A stretch of DNA of 64,000 bases from WVZH01 sp034430895 (GCA_034430895.1 DAOUDW010000034.1:62001-126000); one strand, 5' to 3'. Shown: positions 1 through 8,915, counted from the first letter of the stretch. Translations and numbers: made by a program. The notes: generated by a model from the letters alone, not told the origin.

Positions 1-435
1 ACCCATCTCCCGTATCATCGGGATCATCTCCTGAGTATCGCGAATCGTGAAGGGTCCGATGCGTTGTCCGATCTTCAGCGGATTGTTGTCGAAAGCAAGT
101 TCGATGCGGAAGCCTCGATCCAGGAAACCTGCGTAATGGGCAACGGCACGCCCCAGGTCGCCGACACCGACCAGCGCGACTTTCCATACGTTTTCAACCT
201 TTAGAATGCGCTGAAGTTGATCGGTGAGGAAATGAATGTCGTAGCCGGTACCCTGCTTGCCGAATTCACCAAATTGGGAGAGGTCTTTTCGAATTTGTGC
301 GGAGGAAATTCCTAAACGATTACCCAATTCTTGCGAGGATGTGATATTTTCCCCCTCTGCAGCCATTTCCGTTAACGCACGCAGGTAGAGTGGTAATCGT
401 CCAACTACAATGTCCGGTACTTCGGACGCGGACAT
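1..435 (-). CDS. rex: Redox-sensing transcriptional repressor Rex (partial, N-terminal 145 residues)
   Basis: Rex senses the NADH/NAD+ ratio and represses fermentation and respiration genes. The visible part reads MSASEVPDIVVGRLPLYLR, then a winged-helix DNA-binding domain with the family signature SSAQIRKDLSQFGEFGKQGTGY, then the start of the Rossmann domain with GVGDLGRA around residues 92-99. The C-terminal half of the NADH-binding domain lies beyond the window start. The ATG at 433-435 is preceded on the minus strand by GGAGGGAAGT, a strong ribosome binding site. The gene is divergent from obg, with the two start codons about 190 bp apart. Identification is from family motifs and is secure; the regulon cannot be told from this window. 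Confidence 0.93.
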   Translation of the reverse strand, partial: MSASEVPDIVVGRLPLYLRALTEMAAEGENITSSQELGNRLGISSAQIRKDLSQFGEFGKQGTGYDIHFLTDQLQRILKVENVWKVALVGVGDLGRAVAHYAGFLDRGFRIELAFDNNPLKIGQRIGPFTIRDTQEMIPMIREMG

Positions 436-583
436 ACTTCCCTCCGAGAATGGGTTTTCAAGCGCCAACTCTATCACAATCCAAGTTGCGGTGCAAATTC
501 CACACAAAATAGTGTTCGAATCCGGAATGGATGCAGCTTTTTTTGGCGTTGAGTGGGTTTTTTCGGCGTTTGCTCGCACAAGG

Positions 584-589
584 TATAAT
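584..589 (+). promoter_or_regulatory. Probable -10 box of the obg-nadD promoter
   Basis: TATAAT lies about 40 nt before the obg ATG. No good -35 hexamer is seen at 16-18 nt upstream (the stretch there is T-rich), so only the -10 element is supported. Confidence 0.45.
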
Positions 590-628
590 CAAGCCGAGTA
601 TTCGCAGCACTGGGAAGTGGGAACGCAT

Positions 629-1894
629 ATGTTTTTCGACGAAGCGAAAATCTTTGTTTTATCCGGACGGGGCGGGGATGGAATCGTGCATTTCCGACGG
701 GAGAAGTATGTCCCCCGCGGCGGGCCGGATGGCGGCGATGGTGGCGCAGGGGGCGATGTAGTCCTAGAAGTGGATGGCAAGTTGAACACGCTGTCAGCCT
801 TTCGACGTGCCAGCCATTTTAAAGCGGAAGCTGGTCGTCGAGGAGGAAGGTCGAATCAAACCGGTCGGAACGGAAAAGATGTGGTGGTCTCTGTGCCACT
901 GGGAACCCTGGTGCGGGAGGAAGCATCGGGTGATCTGCTCGGTGATTTGGTACAGGATGGTGAACGATTGACCGTCGCTCATGGAGGAAGGGGCGGACGT
1001 GGAAATGCCCGCTATGCAACCTCGCGAAACCAAACGCCGCGCATGGCGGAGAAGGGGGCGCCAGGAGAAGAACGCTGGCTGCTGCTGGAATTACGTTTGA
1101 TCGCGGATATCGGCATTATCGGTGTTCCCAACGCGGGAAAATCGACCTTGCTCTCGGTGGTGACAAACGCGAAACCGAAAATCGCCGATTATCCATTTAC
1201 AACTCTAGCACCGAATTTAGGCGTTGCCCGCTTGGATGACGTCGATCTCGTACTGGCAGATATCCCCGGTTTGATCGAAGGCGCGCACAGCGGTGCGGGA
1301 TTGGGTTTCGATTTCTTGCGCCACATCCAGCGTACCAAGGTGCTCATTCATCTTATCGATGGGTTGTCTGCGGATCCGATCGCGGATTACTCACAGATTA
1401 ACGCCGAGTTGGCTTTATTCGATGAAAACCTGTCCAGGAAACCGCAGGTGGTCGCAGTGACCAAAATGGATCTCCCGGATGTAGAAGCACGTTGGCCGGA
1501 GCTTGAAAAGGAGTTTAGAAAGCTGGGCTGTCGAGAAGTGCGTGCCATCTCTTCGATCGATAAGCGGGGACTGCGGGAATTGCTGGGGAGCGCCAGGCGT
1601 GCGTTGGATGAAGTCGAGGTGCAACCAGAAGTAGATGAAGAACTGCCCGTTTATCGAGCCGAACCCGATTCTGCGGAATTCGAAATTACTCAATCGAAAG
1701 ATGGGGAATGGCGCGTGAAGGGCAGCGCCATCGAGCGCGCCGCCGCGATGACGTATTGGGAGTACGACGAAGCGGTACGCCGGTTCCAGCACTTACTCGA
1801 GCGGCTGGGAATTGAGGCGGCCTTGCGCGAAGCCGGAGCAGAGGATGGAGATACGATTCACATCGGGGAGCATGAACTCGAATGGCGAGAATGA
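629..1894 (+). CDS. obg: GTPase Obg/CgtA
   Basis: Obg is a ribosome-associated GTPase acting in 50S assembly and stress control. The 421-residue protein has the glycine-rich Obg fold at residues 1-157 (SGRGGDGIVHFRREKYVPRGG), then the G domain with G1 GVPNAGKST at 165-173, G3 DIPG at 211 and G4 TKMD at 278. A C-terminal OCT domain spans roughly 345-421. An in-frame extension to 410 exists but overlaps the divergent rex gene and has no Obg homology in character, so ATG 629 (MFFDEAKIFV) is chosen, with GTGGGA upstream. The gene overlaps nadD by 13 nt, indicating translational coupling. Confidence is very high. Confidence 0.97.
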   Translation: MFFDEAKIFVLSGRGGDGIVHFRREKYVPRGGPDGGDGGAGGDVVLEVDGKLNTLSAFRRASHFKAEAGRRGGRSNQTGRNGKDVVVSVPLGTLVREEASGDLLGDLVQDGERLTVAHGGRGGRGNARYATSRNQTPRMAEKGAPGEERWLLLELRLIADIGIIGVPNAGKSTLLSVVTNAKPKIADYPFTTLAPNLGVARLDDVDLVLADIPGLIEGAHSGAGLGFDFLRHIQRTKVLIHLIDGLSADPIADYSQINAELALFDENLSRKPQVVAVTKMDLPDVEARWPELEKEFRKLGCREVRAISSIDKRGLRELLGSARRALDEVEVQPEVDEELPVYRAEPDSAEFEITQSKDGEWRVKGSAIERAAAMTYWEYDEAVRRFQHLLERLGIEAALREAGAEDGDTIHIGEHELEWRE

Positions 1895-2496
1895 TTGGCG
1901 TACTCGGCGGCACGTTCGATCCGCCGCATCTGGGGCATCTGATCCTGGCCGAATTCGGCAGGGCTGCGTTTTCACTGGATGAAGTCCTCTGGGTACTCAC
2001 CCCTGTCTCTCCCTTGAAAACGGATCGGAAGATTTCACCCCTCGAACATCGATTGGCGATGGTTGAAGCGGTGGTGGCGGATCATCCTTCATTTTCCCTT
2101 TCGCGGGCGGACATCGATCGACCGCCGCCGTACTATGCACACGGAACGATGGAAGCTCTCCGAAAAACATACCCGCAAGCGGATTTGATTTATCTGATGG
2201 GATCCGATTCGTTAAACGATCTTCCCAAATGGGATCAACCTCAACGCTTCGTCGAGATGTGTGAGGCATTGGGGGTGATGATGCGTCCTGGCGCGGAATT
2301 TGATACAGCGCAATTGGAGAAAGATATCACGGGCATTCAAGAAAAGGTTCATTTCTTCGAGGCGCCGTTCGTCGGCATTTCGGCGTATGATCTCCGCCAG
2401 CGAGTGTGTGATGGTCAGACGATCCGCTATCTGGTTACGGATCGAGTGTTGACATATATCAGCGAGCAGGACTTGTATCCACGTGGAACGGAATAA
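1882..2496 (+). CDS. nadD: Nicotinate-nucleotide adenylyltransferase NadD
   Basis: NadD converts nicotinate mononucleotide and ATP to deamido-NAD in cytoplasmic NAD synthesis. The protein has the nucleotidyltransferase signature GGTFDPPHLGHL at its N-terminus, including the HxGH element, and a C-terminal GISAYDLRQRV matching the ISSTxxR phosphate-binding element in degenerate form. Length (204 residues) is normal for the family. It starts inside the end of obg, either at ATG 1882 or at ATG 1891 (MIGVLGG). The obg-nadD pairing is common in bacteria, often followed by rsfS, but here rsfS lies about 35 kb away. Confidence 0.95.
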   Translation: MARMIGVLGGTFDPPHLGHLILAEFGRAAFSLDEVLWVLTPVSPLKTDRKISPLEHRLAMVEAVVADHPSFSLSRADIDRPPPYYAHGTMEALRKTYPQADLIYLMGSDSLNDLPKWDQPQRFVEMCEALGVMMRPGAEFDTAQLEKDITGIQEKVHFFEAPFVGISAYDLRQRVCDGQTIRYLVTDRVLTYISEQDLYPRGTE

Positions 2497-2565
2497 CGAT
2501 TTGTAATTCCATAGGACGTTTATAAATCCTATCGAATGAAATGGTGAAGTCAACCGTAGAGTGGA

Positions 2566-3420
2566 TTAGGGCTCAGGACCCACCGCAACCGGCCGATCTG
2601 CATCAGCACACCATGCCGACCAGGAGCCGGGGAGAAGGCGAGCGCCGGTCAGTCCCAGATGTTCCATCACGAGCAGGTTGAAGCAACCTGTGACGCCCGA
2701 TCCGCAGTAAACAACAAGATCGCCGGGTGCTTGAACCCCTATCAAGGTCGAAAAACCTTCGCGTAATGTTTTCTCTGGAAGAAGTCCATCGCGCTCGTCA
2801 AGGTTTGCAGCCCAGAATCGATTCAGTGCACCGGGAATATGGCCGGCGACGGGATCGAGCGGTTCTTCTTCACCGCGGTATCGTTCCGGCGTTCGCGAAT
2901 CGATCAAGCGTCCTGAATAATCATCGAGGTTGGCCCGAAGTTCATCGATGTCGATGCGCATTTCAGGGCGAACACTGGCTGTAAATCGCGCGGGGCTGCT
3001 TTCTTCTACCCCACTCTTGGTTGGAAAGTCGAAGCGTTCCCAGGCAGGGAAGCCACCTTCCAAAATGGCAACGGCATCATGCCCCAGGTAACGCAGCGCC
3101 CACCAGATACGAGCGGCAAACCCACCGCCTCTCGAATCGTAGGCCACGACCTGGGTTTGGGAGTCGATGCCCCATTGGCTGAAACGTGCAGCCATGTCTT
3201 CAATAGACGGCAGCGGATGGCGCCCATTCGTGCTGGTGCGTGGCGCGGATAGATCTCGGTCGAGGTGAGCGTAGATCGCGCCGGGGATATGTGTCTCTTT
3301 GTAGGCGCGTTCTCCGGCTGAGGTATCTTGCAGATCAAAGCGACAATCAACGATGGCCCAGTTGGGATTGTCGATATGTGCGAGGAGATCTTCCGGCAGA
3401 ATGAAAGTCGAATATTTCAT
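2566..3420 (-). CDS. Two-domain sulfurtransferase (thiosulfate/3-mercaptopyruvate type)
   Basis: This 284-residue protein has two rhodanese domains. The N-terminal domain carries the structural motif VDCRFDLQD but its active-site loop YDSRGGGFAAR lacks cysteine, as is usual. The C-terminal domain has the catalytic loop CGSGVTG with Cys239, closer to mercaptopyruvate sulfurtransferase (CGSGVTA) than to classic rhodanese (CRKGVTA). It transfers sulfane sulfur to thiol acceptors or cyanide. A longer in-frame reading would overlap the upstream zinc-ribbon gene; ATG 3418-3420 has GGAG upstream and gives normal length. It is the last gene of a three-gene minus-strand cluster with the zinc-ribbon and EamA genes. 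Confidence 0.9.
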   Translation of the reverse strand: MKYSTFILPEDLLAHIDNPNWAIVDCRFDLQDTSAGERAYKETHIPGAIYAHLDRDLSAPRTSTNGRHPLPSIEDMAARFSQWGIDSQTQVVAYDSRGGGFAARIWWALRYLGHDAVAILEGGFPAWERFDFPTKSGVEESSPARFTASVRPEMRIDIDELRANLDDYSGRLIDSRTPERYRGEEEPLDPVAGHIPGALNRFWAANLDERDGLLPEKTLREGFSTLIGVQAPGDLVVYCGSGVTGCFNLLVMEHLGLTGARLLPGSWSAWCADADRPVAVGPEP

Positions 3421-3457
3421 TTGCGGCTCCAAGCCTTTGGTGAGTGGATCGACTGCT

Positions 3458-3673
3458 TTATTCTGTTTTGTTTTTCTTCTCTTTTGGCGTGTCGCTGTCT
3501 CGGGGTACGGCGCGCTTGAGCTGCTCCAGAGAAATCGGTGTATTCCGGCGGCAGCGAGGGCATCTGGCATCGTAATGTGTACCGCCCGATTCTTCGAGGG
3601 CCTCAAGCGCAAACTGCAGTTCTTCTTGTTTTACGGCGAAACTATGATTACATCGAAAGCAACGAATTTGCAT
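3458..3673 (-). CDS. Small zinc-ribbon protein (71 aa)
   Basis: The protein starts MQIRCFRCNHSF and carries a second pair, ARCPRCRR, giving a CxxC...CxxC zinc ribbon of about 45 residues, followed by a basic and acidic tail. The start at 3671-3673 has GGAGGACGAAA directly upstream, which fits better than a longer reading that begins in the EamA spacer. No catalytic domain is present. It could bind nucleic acid or a protein partner; the function is unknown. It lies 37 nt before the sulfurtransferase and 50 nt after the exporter, so it is probably cotranscribed with both. Confidence 0.75.
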   Translation of the reverse strand: MQIRCFRCNHSFAVKQEELQFALEALEESGGTHYDARCPRCRRNTPISLEQLKRAVPRDSDTPKEKKNKTE

Positions 3674-3723
3674 TTTCGTCCTCCTTGATCGATCCGATTT
3701 TACCCGCAAAATCGATCACGTGC

Positions 3724-4686
3724 TTACGCTTCTTGGGATTTTGCTGCAATAGCAATGCCCAGTAAGACCAGCACCGTGCCAATGATACGCAGCGGTGGAG
3801 GAGTTTCCTCCAGGAGGAAATGAGCCCATAGGGTTGAAGCGACCGGTTCTCCCAGCAAAATCACGGATACGAGTGCGGCTGGAAGGTAGCGCAAGGCCCA
3901 ATTGATTGCGGAGTGGGAGAAGAGTTGGGGAATCAAAGCGAGCAGCAATATCCACAGCAGCGTTGTTGACGAGAAGGCCGTCAAACTCGTTCCCGTCAGC
4001 AGGGTGATGAGAAGCAACCAGAGAGCGGCTGAAGCGTAAACCAGAAAGATGTACGGGATCAACTCCAGATCCGCTCGGGTCTTGCGTCCGATGAGAATGT
4101 AACCAGCGGCGCCCAGGGCACCGATGACCGCAAGGATGTCACCCTGGATGGCCTTACCGCCTACGAATGAGGATAGGGACGGACACTGCAGACCGGCATC
4201 CCATGTGCAGGCATCGCTCGCGGCGATGATCATGCTGCCCAGAATCGAAAGAAGTAAACCAACAGCGATGTTCCGCCCCACAGATTCCTTCAAAAGGAGT
4301 GGGGAGAAAATTGCGACGAAAAGTGGGGAGATCTGCACCAGGGCAACAGAACTGGCAACCGAGGTGAGTTCCAGGGAAGTGATCCACGTGGCGAAATGCA
4401 GCGCGAGGAACGAACCAGCAGCAAATGACAGTAATACGGGGCGAAGTCTCATGCTGCGAAATGAGAAGCGGTAGCGGGCGATCACCAGGGGTGTGAGCAT
4501 CAGTGTGGCAAAACTCAATCGCAAGGCGGCGATGGCCATGGAGGCTGCTTCGACTTGCGCGTAGCGCACGAAAATCGAAGCCGTGGATGCTGCAAGTACC
4601 CCAAACAACAATCCCGCGATCGGAGAGATGGATACTGATTCGCGCTTATGTGTTTCATATGGAGGTTCGGGTGTGATTTTTAACAT
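3724..4686 (-). CDS. EamA/DMT-family transporter
   Basis: A 320-residue polytopic membrane protein with about ten predicted helices arranged as two EamA repeats. The first begins AGLLFGVLAASTASIFVRYAQ; the second follows QGDILAVIGALGAAGYILIGRKT. Features such as LRLSFATLMLTPLV and the terminal GTVLVLLGIAIAA are typical of the drug/metabolite transporter superfamily, whose members usually export amino acids or metabolites. The substrate cannot be predicted. ATG 4684-4686 is preferred; a GTG at 4717-4719 would add 11 residues. A TATATAAA stretch on the minus strand near 4723-4732 may be its -10 region. Confidence 0.88.
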   Translation of the reverse strand: MLKITPEPPYETHKRESVSISPIAGLLFGVLAASTASIFVRYAQVEAASMAIAALRLSFATLMLTPLVIARYRFSFRSMRLRPVLLSFAAGSFLALHFATWITSLELTSVASSVALVQISPLFVAIFSPLLLKESVGRNIAVGLLLSILGSMIIAASDACTWDAGLQCPSLSSFVGGKAIQGDILAVIGALGAAGYILIGRKTRADLELIPYIFLVYASAALWLLLITLLTGTSLTAFSSTTLLWILLLALIPQLFSHSAINWALRYLPAALVSVILLGEPVASTLWAHFLLEETPPPLRIIGTVLVLLGIAIAAKSQEA

Positions 4687-4693
4687 GTGCTTC

Positions 4694-4722
4694 TTGACAA
4701 ATGACCGTTCAGGGGTCACAAT
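4694..4722 (+). promoter_or_regulatory. Candidate promoter for the superoxide dismutase gene
   Basis: A consensus TTGACA at 4694-4699 is followed 17 nt later by CACAAT at 4717-4722, a weak -10. The start codon of the dismutase is about 90 nt further on. The opposite strand of the same region contains TATATAAA, a possible -10 for the divergent exporter operon. Confidence 0.4.
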
Positions 4723-4813
4723 TTTATATATACCGGGTTGGATTTGTTGATGGTACTGGATTTGAACCGCCCGGTCAATCGGGACCGGTTTCTATGAGAG
4801 AGGGAGGTAAAAC

Positions 4814-5413
4814 ATGTCGTTTCAGTTGCCAGATCTTGCATATCCGTATGACGCCCTGGAGCCCCATATCGATGCGCGTACAATGGAGATCCATTACACG
4901 AAGCATCATAACGGATACGTCAATAATTTGAACGCAGCCCTGGAAGGGCAAAACGATTTGCAGGGCAAGTTGATCGAAGAACTGCTCGCGGATTTGAATG
5001 CGGTCCCTGAATCCATTCGTACAGCCGTGCGCAACAATGGTGGTGGCCACAGCAATCACTCACTCTTTTGGCGAGTCATGTCACCGGATGGTGGCGGCGA
5101 GCCGAGTGGCGCGTTGAATGATGCGATTGCCGCCGGTTTCGGCAGCTTCGATGCCTTTAAAGATCTCTTTTCCAAAGCAGCAGCCACACGCTTCGGAAGC
5201 GGTTGGGCATGGCTGGTGAAGAAATCTGATGGCGGCCTTGAAGTGTTATCGACGGCGAATCAAGATTCACCGATCTCATCGGGATTAACCCCCATCCTCG
5301 GTCTTGATGTTTGGGAGCATGCATACTACTTGAACTATCAAAACCGTAGACCGGACTACATTTCCGCCTGGTGGAATGTGGTACATTGGGATGAAGTTGC
5401 CCGATTGTTTTAG
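4814..5413 (+). CDS. sodA: Superoxide dismutase, Fe/Mn family (Mn-like)
   Basis: It dismutates superoxide to oxygen and peroxide in the cytoplasm. Metal ligands are visible: His27 in IHYTKHHNGYV, the His in GGGHSNHSLFW, and Asp/His in DVWEHAYYLNY. The GGGHSNHS stretch and a Gln in STANQDSPI are the residues that normally mark manganese rather than iron forms. Length (199 residues) is typical. The start has GGGAGG upstream. The gene stands between a divergent exporter and a ferredoxin gene 68 nt downstream, so dismutase and ferredoxin may share a transcript. Confidence 0.95.
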   Translation: MSFQLPDLAYPYDALEPHIDARTMEIHYTKHHNGYVNNLNAALEGQNDLQGKLIEELLADLNAVPESIRTAVRNNGGGHSNHSLFWRVMSPDGGGEPSGALNDAIAAGFGSFDAFKDLFSKAAATRFGSGWAWLVKKSDGGLEVLSTANQDSPISSGLTPILGLDVWEHAYYLNYQNRRPDYISAWWNVVHWDEVARLF

Positions 5414-5481
5414 GCTTGATATTTCAGCTGCATAGAAATTGAAAACCGTAAAACCTATAACTTATATTGGAGGATCAAGAC

Positions 5482-5892
5482 ATGACCCATATCATCACCA
5501 GTTTGTGCCTCCGCGATTCCGGATGCGTTGACGTGTGTCCGGTGGAGTGCATCGTGCCAGGGAAACCAGTCGACAAGTGGCCGTTGTACTATATCGACCC
5601 CGACACTTGTATCGACTGCGGCGCATGTATTCCGGAATGTCCGTACGATGCGATTTTCGTAGAAGAGGAAGTGCCTTCGGATTACAGCGCCAGCGGTGGT
5701 GAGCACCAAAATAAGCCGACCGGGACAGCGGGATTCGATACCGTTTACGATGGTGAGAACCACGGCGGTGAAGCGGTCCATCTGGAGCACACACGCGTCC
5801 TTGAGGCGGGAGAAGTCGTCGATCTTACTGCGGATATCCAGTCGAATTACAATTACTTCAGCGACGGTCCAGGCTACGACGCAGCAGATTGA
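5482..5892 (+). CDS. Ferredoxin with two cluster-binding motifs
   Basis: An electron carrier of 136 residues. The first cluster motif is C9-x5-C15-x3-C19-P, the second the canonical C43-x2-C46-x2-C49-x3-C53-P in TCIDCGACIPECP. The first motif resembles the 3Fe-4S/4Fe-4S site of 7Fe/8Fe ferredoxins of the Thermus and Azotobacter type. About 80 residues follow the clusters, acidic and without further cysteines. GGAGG lies 8 nt before ATG 5482; an earlier in-frame ATG at 5467 lacks such a site. A hairpin terminator follows the stop codon. Confidence 0.92.
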   Translation: MTHIITSLCLRDSGCVDVCPVECIVPGKPVDKWPLYYIDPDTCIDCGACIPECPYDAIFVEEEVPSDYSASGGEHQNKPTGTAGFDTVYDGENHGGEAVHLEHTRVLEAGEVVDLTADIQSNYNYFSDGPGYDAAD

Positions 5893-5908
5893 CAGAATCT
5901 AGATCCGT

Positions 5909-5934
5909 AAGAGGGAGCCGTAAGGCTTCCTCTT
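5909..5934 (+). terminator. Intrinsic terminator after ferredoxin
   Basis: An 11-bp stem with one G-T pair (AAGAGGGAGCC / GGCTTCCTCTT), four-base loop GTAA, and a short T-containing tail. Confidence 0.65.
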
Positions 5935-6016
5935 TCATTGGAGAAATTCAGATATATACGATCTAACAAGGAAGTTATGTGTTTTGATCCTTTATGAATA
6001 TTTAGGATGATCGACG

Positions 6017-7453
6017 ATGGCCGCTATAACGCGCAAAGAATCCGATTCCCTGGGTGAGGTCGCCGTCCCACGTGATGCGCTGTATGGCGCACAAACCCAA
6101 CGCGCCGTTGAGAATTTCCCCATTTCCGGAATGCGACCCTGGCGCGCCTTCATCTGGTCGATGGCGGTGATCAAACGTGCAGCTGCGTCGGTTAACCTGC
6201 AGTTGGGATTACTTGATCCGGATGTCGCCCAAGCGATCATGAATGCTGCTGATGAAGTGATCGAGGGAAAGTGGGACGATCAATTCGTGGTGGATCCCTT
6301 TCAAGCCGGTGCCGGCACGAGTCACAACATGAATATCAACGAGGTCATCGCCAATCGTGCCACGCAGTTGATGGGCGGCGCATTGGGGGAATATCTCGTT
6401 CATCCCAACGATCACGTCAATATGGCGCAATCAACGAACGATACCATCCCGACGGCTATACGTTTGGGGTGTCTCTGGCGGATGGATGAATTGCTGAATG
6501 TCGTGCGAGATCTGGCATCTGCATTGTGCACCAAGGCGGAAGAATTTGACGATGTGGTCAAATCCGGGCGGACGCATTTGCAGGACGCAGTTCCCGTGCG
6601 TCTGGGCCAGGAATTTGGCGGTTATGCGAGTGCTGTGGCGCGAGATGCCGAGCGGATCGAGTGTGCAGCGGATCGGCTAGGGTATTTGGGTATCGGAGGG
6701 ACGGCGACGGGAACCGGTCTCAATGCACATCCGGAATTCCGCCGCCGCATGGTGGAAGAATTATCCAGGCTGACGGAATTGGAGCTGCATGCGTCGGATA
6801 ACCTGTTCGAATCCATGCAGTCCATGGCCGATATGGCCGATTTCTCCGCCTCATTGCGAACGCTGGCGATCACGTTAACGCGCATTGCCAACGATGTGCG
6901 TTTGTTGTCCTCCGGTCCCACAACGGGTCTGTATGAGATTCGTTTGCCCGCCGTACAACCGGGTTCGAGCATCATGCCCGGAAAGGTCAATCCGGTTGTG
7001 GCGGAAATGCTGAATATGGCCATGTTTCACGTCATGGGTGGCGATACTACGGTTGCTTTGGCCGCACAAGCCGGCCAACTCGAGTTGAATGTGATGATGC
7101 CTATCATCGCTCATAATCTCTTCGAAATGATGCAGGTGGCCATCGGTGCGATTCACGCATTCACCCAAAAATGCGTTCTTGGCATGCAGGCCAATCCCGA
7201 GAAGGCTGAACAATGGCTTCAACAGAACAGCATTGTTGTAACGGCGTTAAATCCCCTGATTGGTTATCAAGCCGGTGCCGCGTTGGTGAAACTGGCGTTA
7301 TCTCGCCAGGAAACTGTACGAACGATCGCGGTAGCGCAGGCGAAAGCCGGGAAACTGATGCATCGTGAGGAGGATCGCCCTGTCCGTGTGGAAGAAATTG
7401 AGGCTGCGCTGGGAAATCTGCGCAGCCTCACAGAAGGAGGAAATCTACCTTAA
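6017..7453 (+). CDS. aspA: Aspartase/fumarase superfamily lyase, probably aspartate ammonia-lyase
   Basis: The 478-residue protein carries the superfamily signature GSSIMPGKVNPV, the substrate-binding element AGAGTSHNMNINEVIANRA, and HPNDHVNMAQSTNDTIPTA. Aspartases convert aspartate to fumarate and ammonia; class II fumarases hydrate fumarate. QAGAGTS, SGPTTGLYEI and GQLELNVMMP resemble aspartases, whereas GRTHLQDAVPVRLGQE and GGTATGTGLN occur in both. I favour aspartase but fumarase activity is not excluded. ATG 6017 follows AGGATG. The gene is single, convergent with the feo cluster with a gap of only 22 nt. Confidence 0.85.
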   Translation: MAAITRKESDSLGEVAVPRDALYGAQTQRAVENFPISGMRPWRAFIWSMAVIKRAAASVNLQLGLLDPDVAQAIMNAADEVIEGKWDDQFVVDPFQAGAGTSHNMNINEVIANRATQLMGGALGEYLVHPNDHVNMAQSTNDTIPTAIRLGCLWRMDELLNVVRDLASALCTKAEEFDDVVKSGRTHLQDAVPVRLGQEFGGYASAVARDAERIECAADRLGYLGIGGTATGTGLNAHPEFRRRMVEELSRLTELELHASDNLFESMQSMADMADFSASLRTLAITLTRIANDVRLLSSGPTTGLYEIRLPAVQPGSSIMPGKVNPVVAEMLNMAMFHVMGGDTTVALAAQAGQLELNVMMPIIAHNLFEMMQVAIGAIHAFTQKCVLGMQANPEKAEQWLQQNSIVVTALNPLIGYQAGAALVKLALSRQETVRTIAVAQAKAGKLMHREEDRPVRVEEIEAALGNLRSLTEGGNLP

Positions 7454-7475
7454 TCCGCACTGGTTGACATGTCCC

Positions 7476-8915
7476 TCAGGTAATCGTTTCGATCAGACGC
7501 CACACCTGTGCAACCAGGAAGGTGGTAACGAACCCCATCACAAGGGGAAGCAGCGCGGATAGGATCGTCCACTTTTTACTACCTGTCTCTTTATAAATCG
7601 TGAACAAGGCAGTACTGCAGGGATTGTGGATCAGGCTGAAGAGCATCACGTTGATCGCCGTGAGTAACGTCCAACCGCCGGCTTCTAAAACCCCGAGCGT
7701 TGCTCGATTTGACTCCAGTTCGAACATCACCCCAGCGCCACTGCCCACGGAGTCCATTCCGGTAAGCATCACCGTCAGCATGAGGATCGTGGGAATGACG
7801 ATCTCATTTGCGGGAATGGCAACGACGTAGGCGAGCAAGACCACCCCGTTAAGGCCCAGGAACAATCCGATGGGATCGAGGATGCTGATCAGATGTTCGG
7901 CAACACTCAAGTCTCCGATGTGGATGTTCGCCAATAGCCAGATCGCGGCACCAGCGGGTAAGGCGAAAACCACAGCCCGCCAAAGCACGAAAATGGTTCG
8001 ATCGATCATGGAGGTGTAGATCGTTTGCAAGATGCGCGGGGGTCGGTAGGGCGGCAGCTCGAGACTGAATGTGGATACTTCTCCTTTTAACCAGGTACGG
8101 GAGAGCGCCCAATTCACGAGGAAGGTTAATAGGACACCGAGCAGGGCGATAGCCACGACCGAGAGCGCTGAGATCAATCCGGCCAGATGCGCGGGCACCA
8201 GTGCACCGACAAACAGCGTCGCCAGGAGAATTTGTGTCGGCCAGCGTCCGTTGCAAAGTGCGAAATTGTTGGTCAGGATGGCGATCAAACGTTCACGCGG
8301 GCTGTCGATGATGCGGGTGGCGATGACGCCTGCGGCGTTGCAGCCAAACCCCATCATCATGCTTAACGCTTGCTTGCCGTGCGCGCCGGTGCGTTTGAAA
8401 ACCTTATCCAGGTTGAAGGCCACGCGCGGCAGGTAGCCGAAATCTTCCAAAAGCGTGAAGAGTGGAAAGAAGATGGCCATTGGCGGCAGCATTACACTGA
8501 TCACCCAGGCGGTGGCCAAATACATGCCGTCAATGAGTAAGCCCTGGAGCCAGACCGGTAGGATGGTGTTTGCTGCAAGAGATTTGAGGACTGGATGGAA
8601 CTTGTCGATTAAAAGATTTGCCAGCCAGCCGGAAGGTACATTTGCGCCCGAGATCGTGATCCAGAAAACGAGTGTAAAGAGAAGCAGCATAAGCGGAAAG
8701 CCCAAGATGCGGCTCGTTACCAATCGATCGATGGTGCGATCTAAATCGAAACGCGGGGGTTCATCCGGTCGTCTAGTAGCACGCTCTGCCAATCGTGAAG
8801 CGTCCGAATATATCCCTTCCAGCAATCTTTCGTGAAGATTGCCGCCAATTTTCCAGCGCAGATCACGTGCATCTGCGAGGACTCGTTCTGCTTTGGGGTT
8901 CATTTGTTCAATCAT
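7476..8915 (-). CDS. feoB: FeoB membrane (gate) subunit, split form
   Basis: This 479-residue protein is the membrane half of ferrous-iron transporter FeoB without the GTPase domain. The N-terminal 60 residues are a soluble linker, then FeoB gate helices: LGFPLMLLLFTLVFWITI, a first gate region LEDFGYLPRVAFNLD, the cysteine signature GFGCNAAGVIATRII and later IHNPCSTALFTI, which are conserved in intact FeoB. Its ATG at 8913-8915 overlaps the stop of the GTPase gene in an ATGA arrangement, so two polypeptides are made by coupled translation. Whether this split is natural or results from an old mutation is discussed in the findings; a clean start and overlap favour a natural two-gene form. Confidence 0.9.
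   Translation of the reverse strand: MIEQMNPKAERVLADARDLRWKIGGNLHERLLEGIYSDASRLAERATRRPDEPPRFDLDRTIDRLVTSRILGFPLMLLLFTLVFWITISGANVPSGWLANLLIDKFHPVLKSLAANTILPVWLQGLLIDGMYLATAWVISVMLPPMAIFFPLFTLLEDFGYLPRVAFNLDKVFKRTGAHGKQALSMMMGFGCNAAGVIATRIIDSPRERLIAILTNNFALCNGRWPTQILLATLFVGALVPAHLAGLISALSVVAIALLGVLLTFLVNWALSRTWLKGEVSTFSLELPPYRPPRILQTIYTSMIDRTIFVLWRAVVFALPAGAAIWLLANIHIGDLSVAEHLISILDPIGLFLGLNGVVLLAYVVAIPANEIVIPTILMLTVMLTGMDSVGSGAGVMFELESNRATLGVLEAGGWTLLTAINVMLFSLIHNPCSTALFTIYKETGSKKWTILSALLPLVMGFVTTFLVAQVWRLIETIT

Noticed and set aside
486..507. Possible Rex binding site (TTGCGGTG..CCACACAA)
   Set aside because: Only about five of eight arm positions are symmetrical and it departs from the TTGTGAA..TTCACAA pattern.
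410..628. N-terminal extension of obg
   Set aside because: It overlaps the start of rex, spans the likely promoter and lacks Obg family sequence; ATG 629 gives the standard start.
2497..2565. Hairpin ATAGGA..TCCTAT between nadD and the sulfurtransferase
   Set aside because: The stem is six pairs and AT-rich without a T tract, so it is not a convincing terminator.
8912..8915. FeoB frameshift (pseudogene) at the junction of the two FeoB genes
   Set aside because: Both genes have conserved motifs and a proper ATGA overlap; a damaged gene would not usually show a clean start and stop here, though raw reads should confirm.
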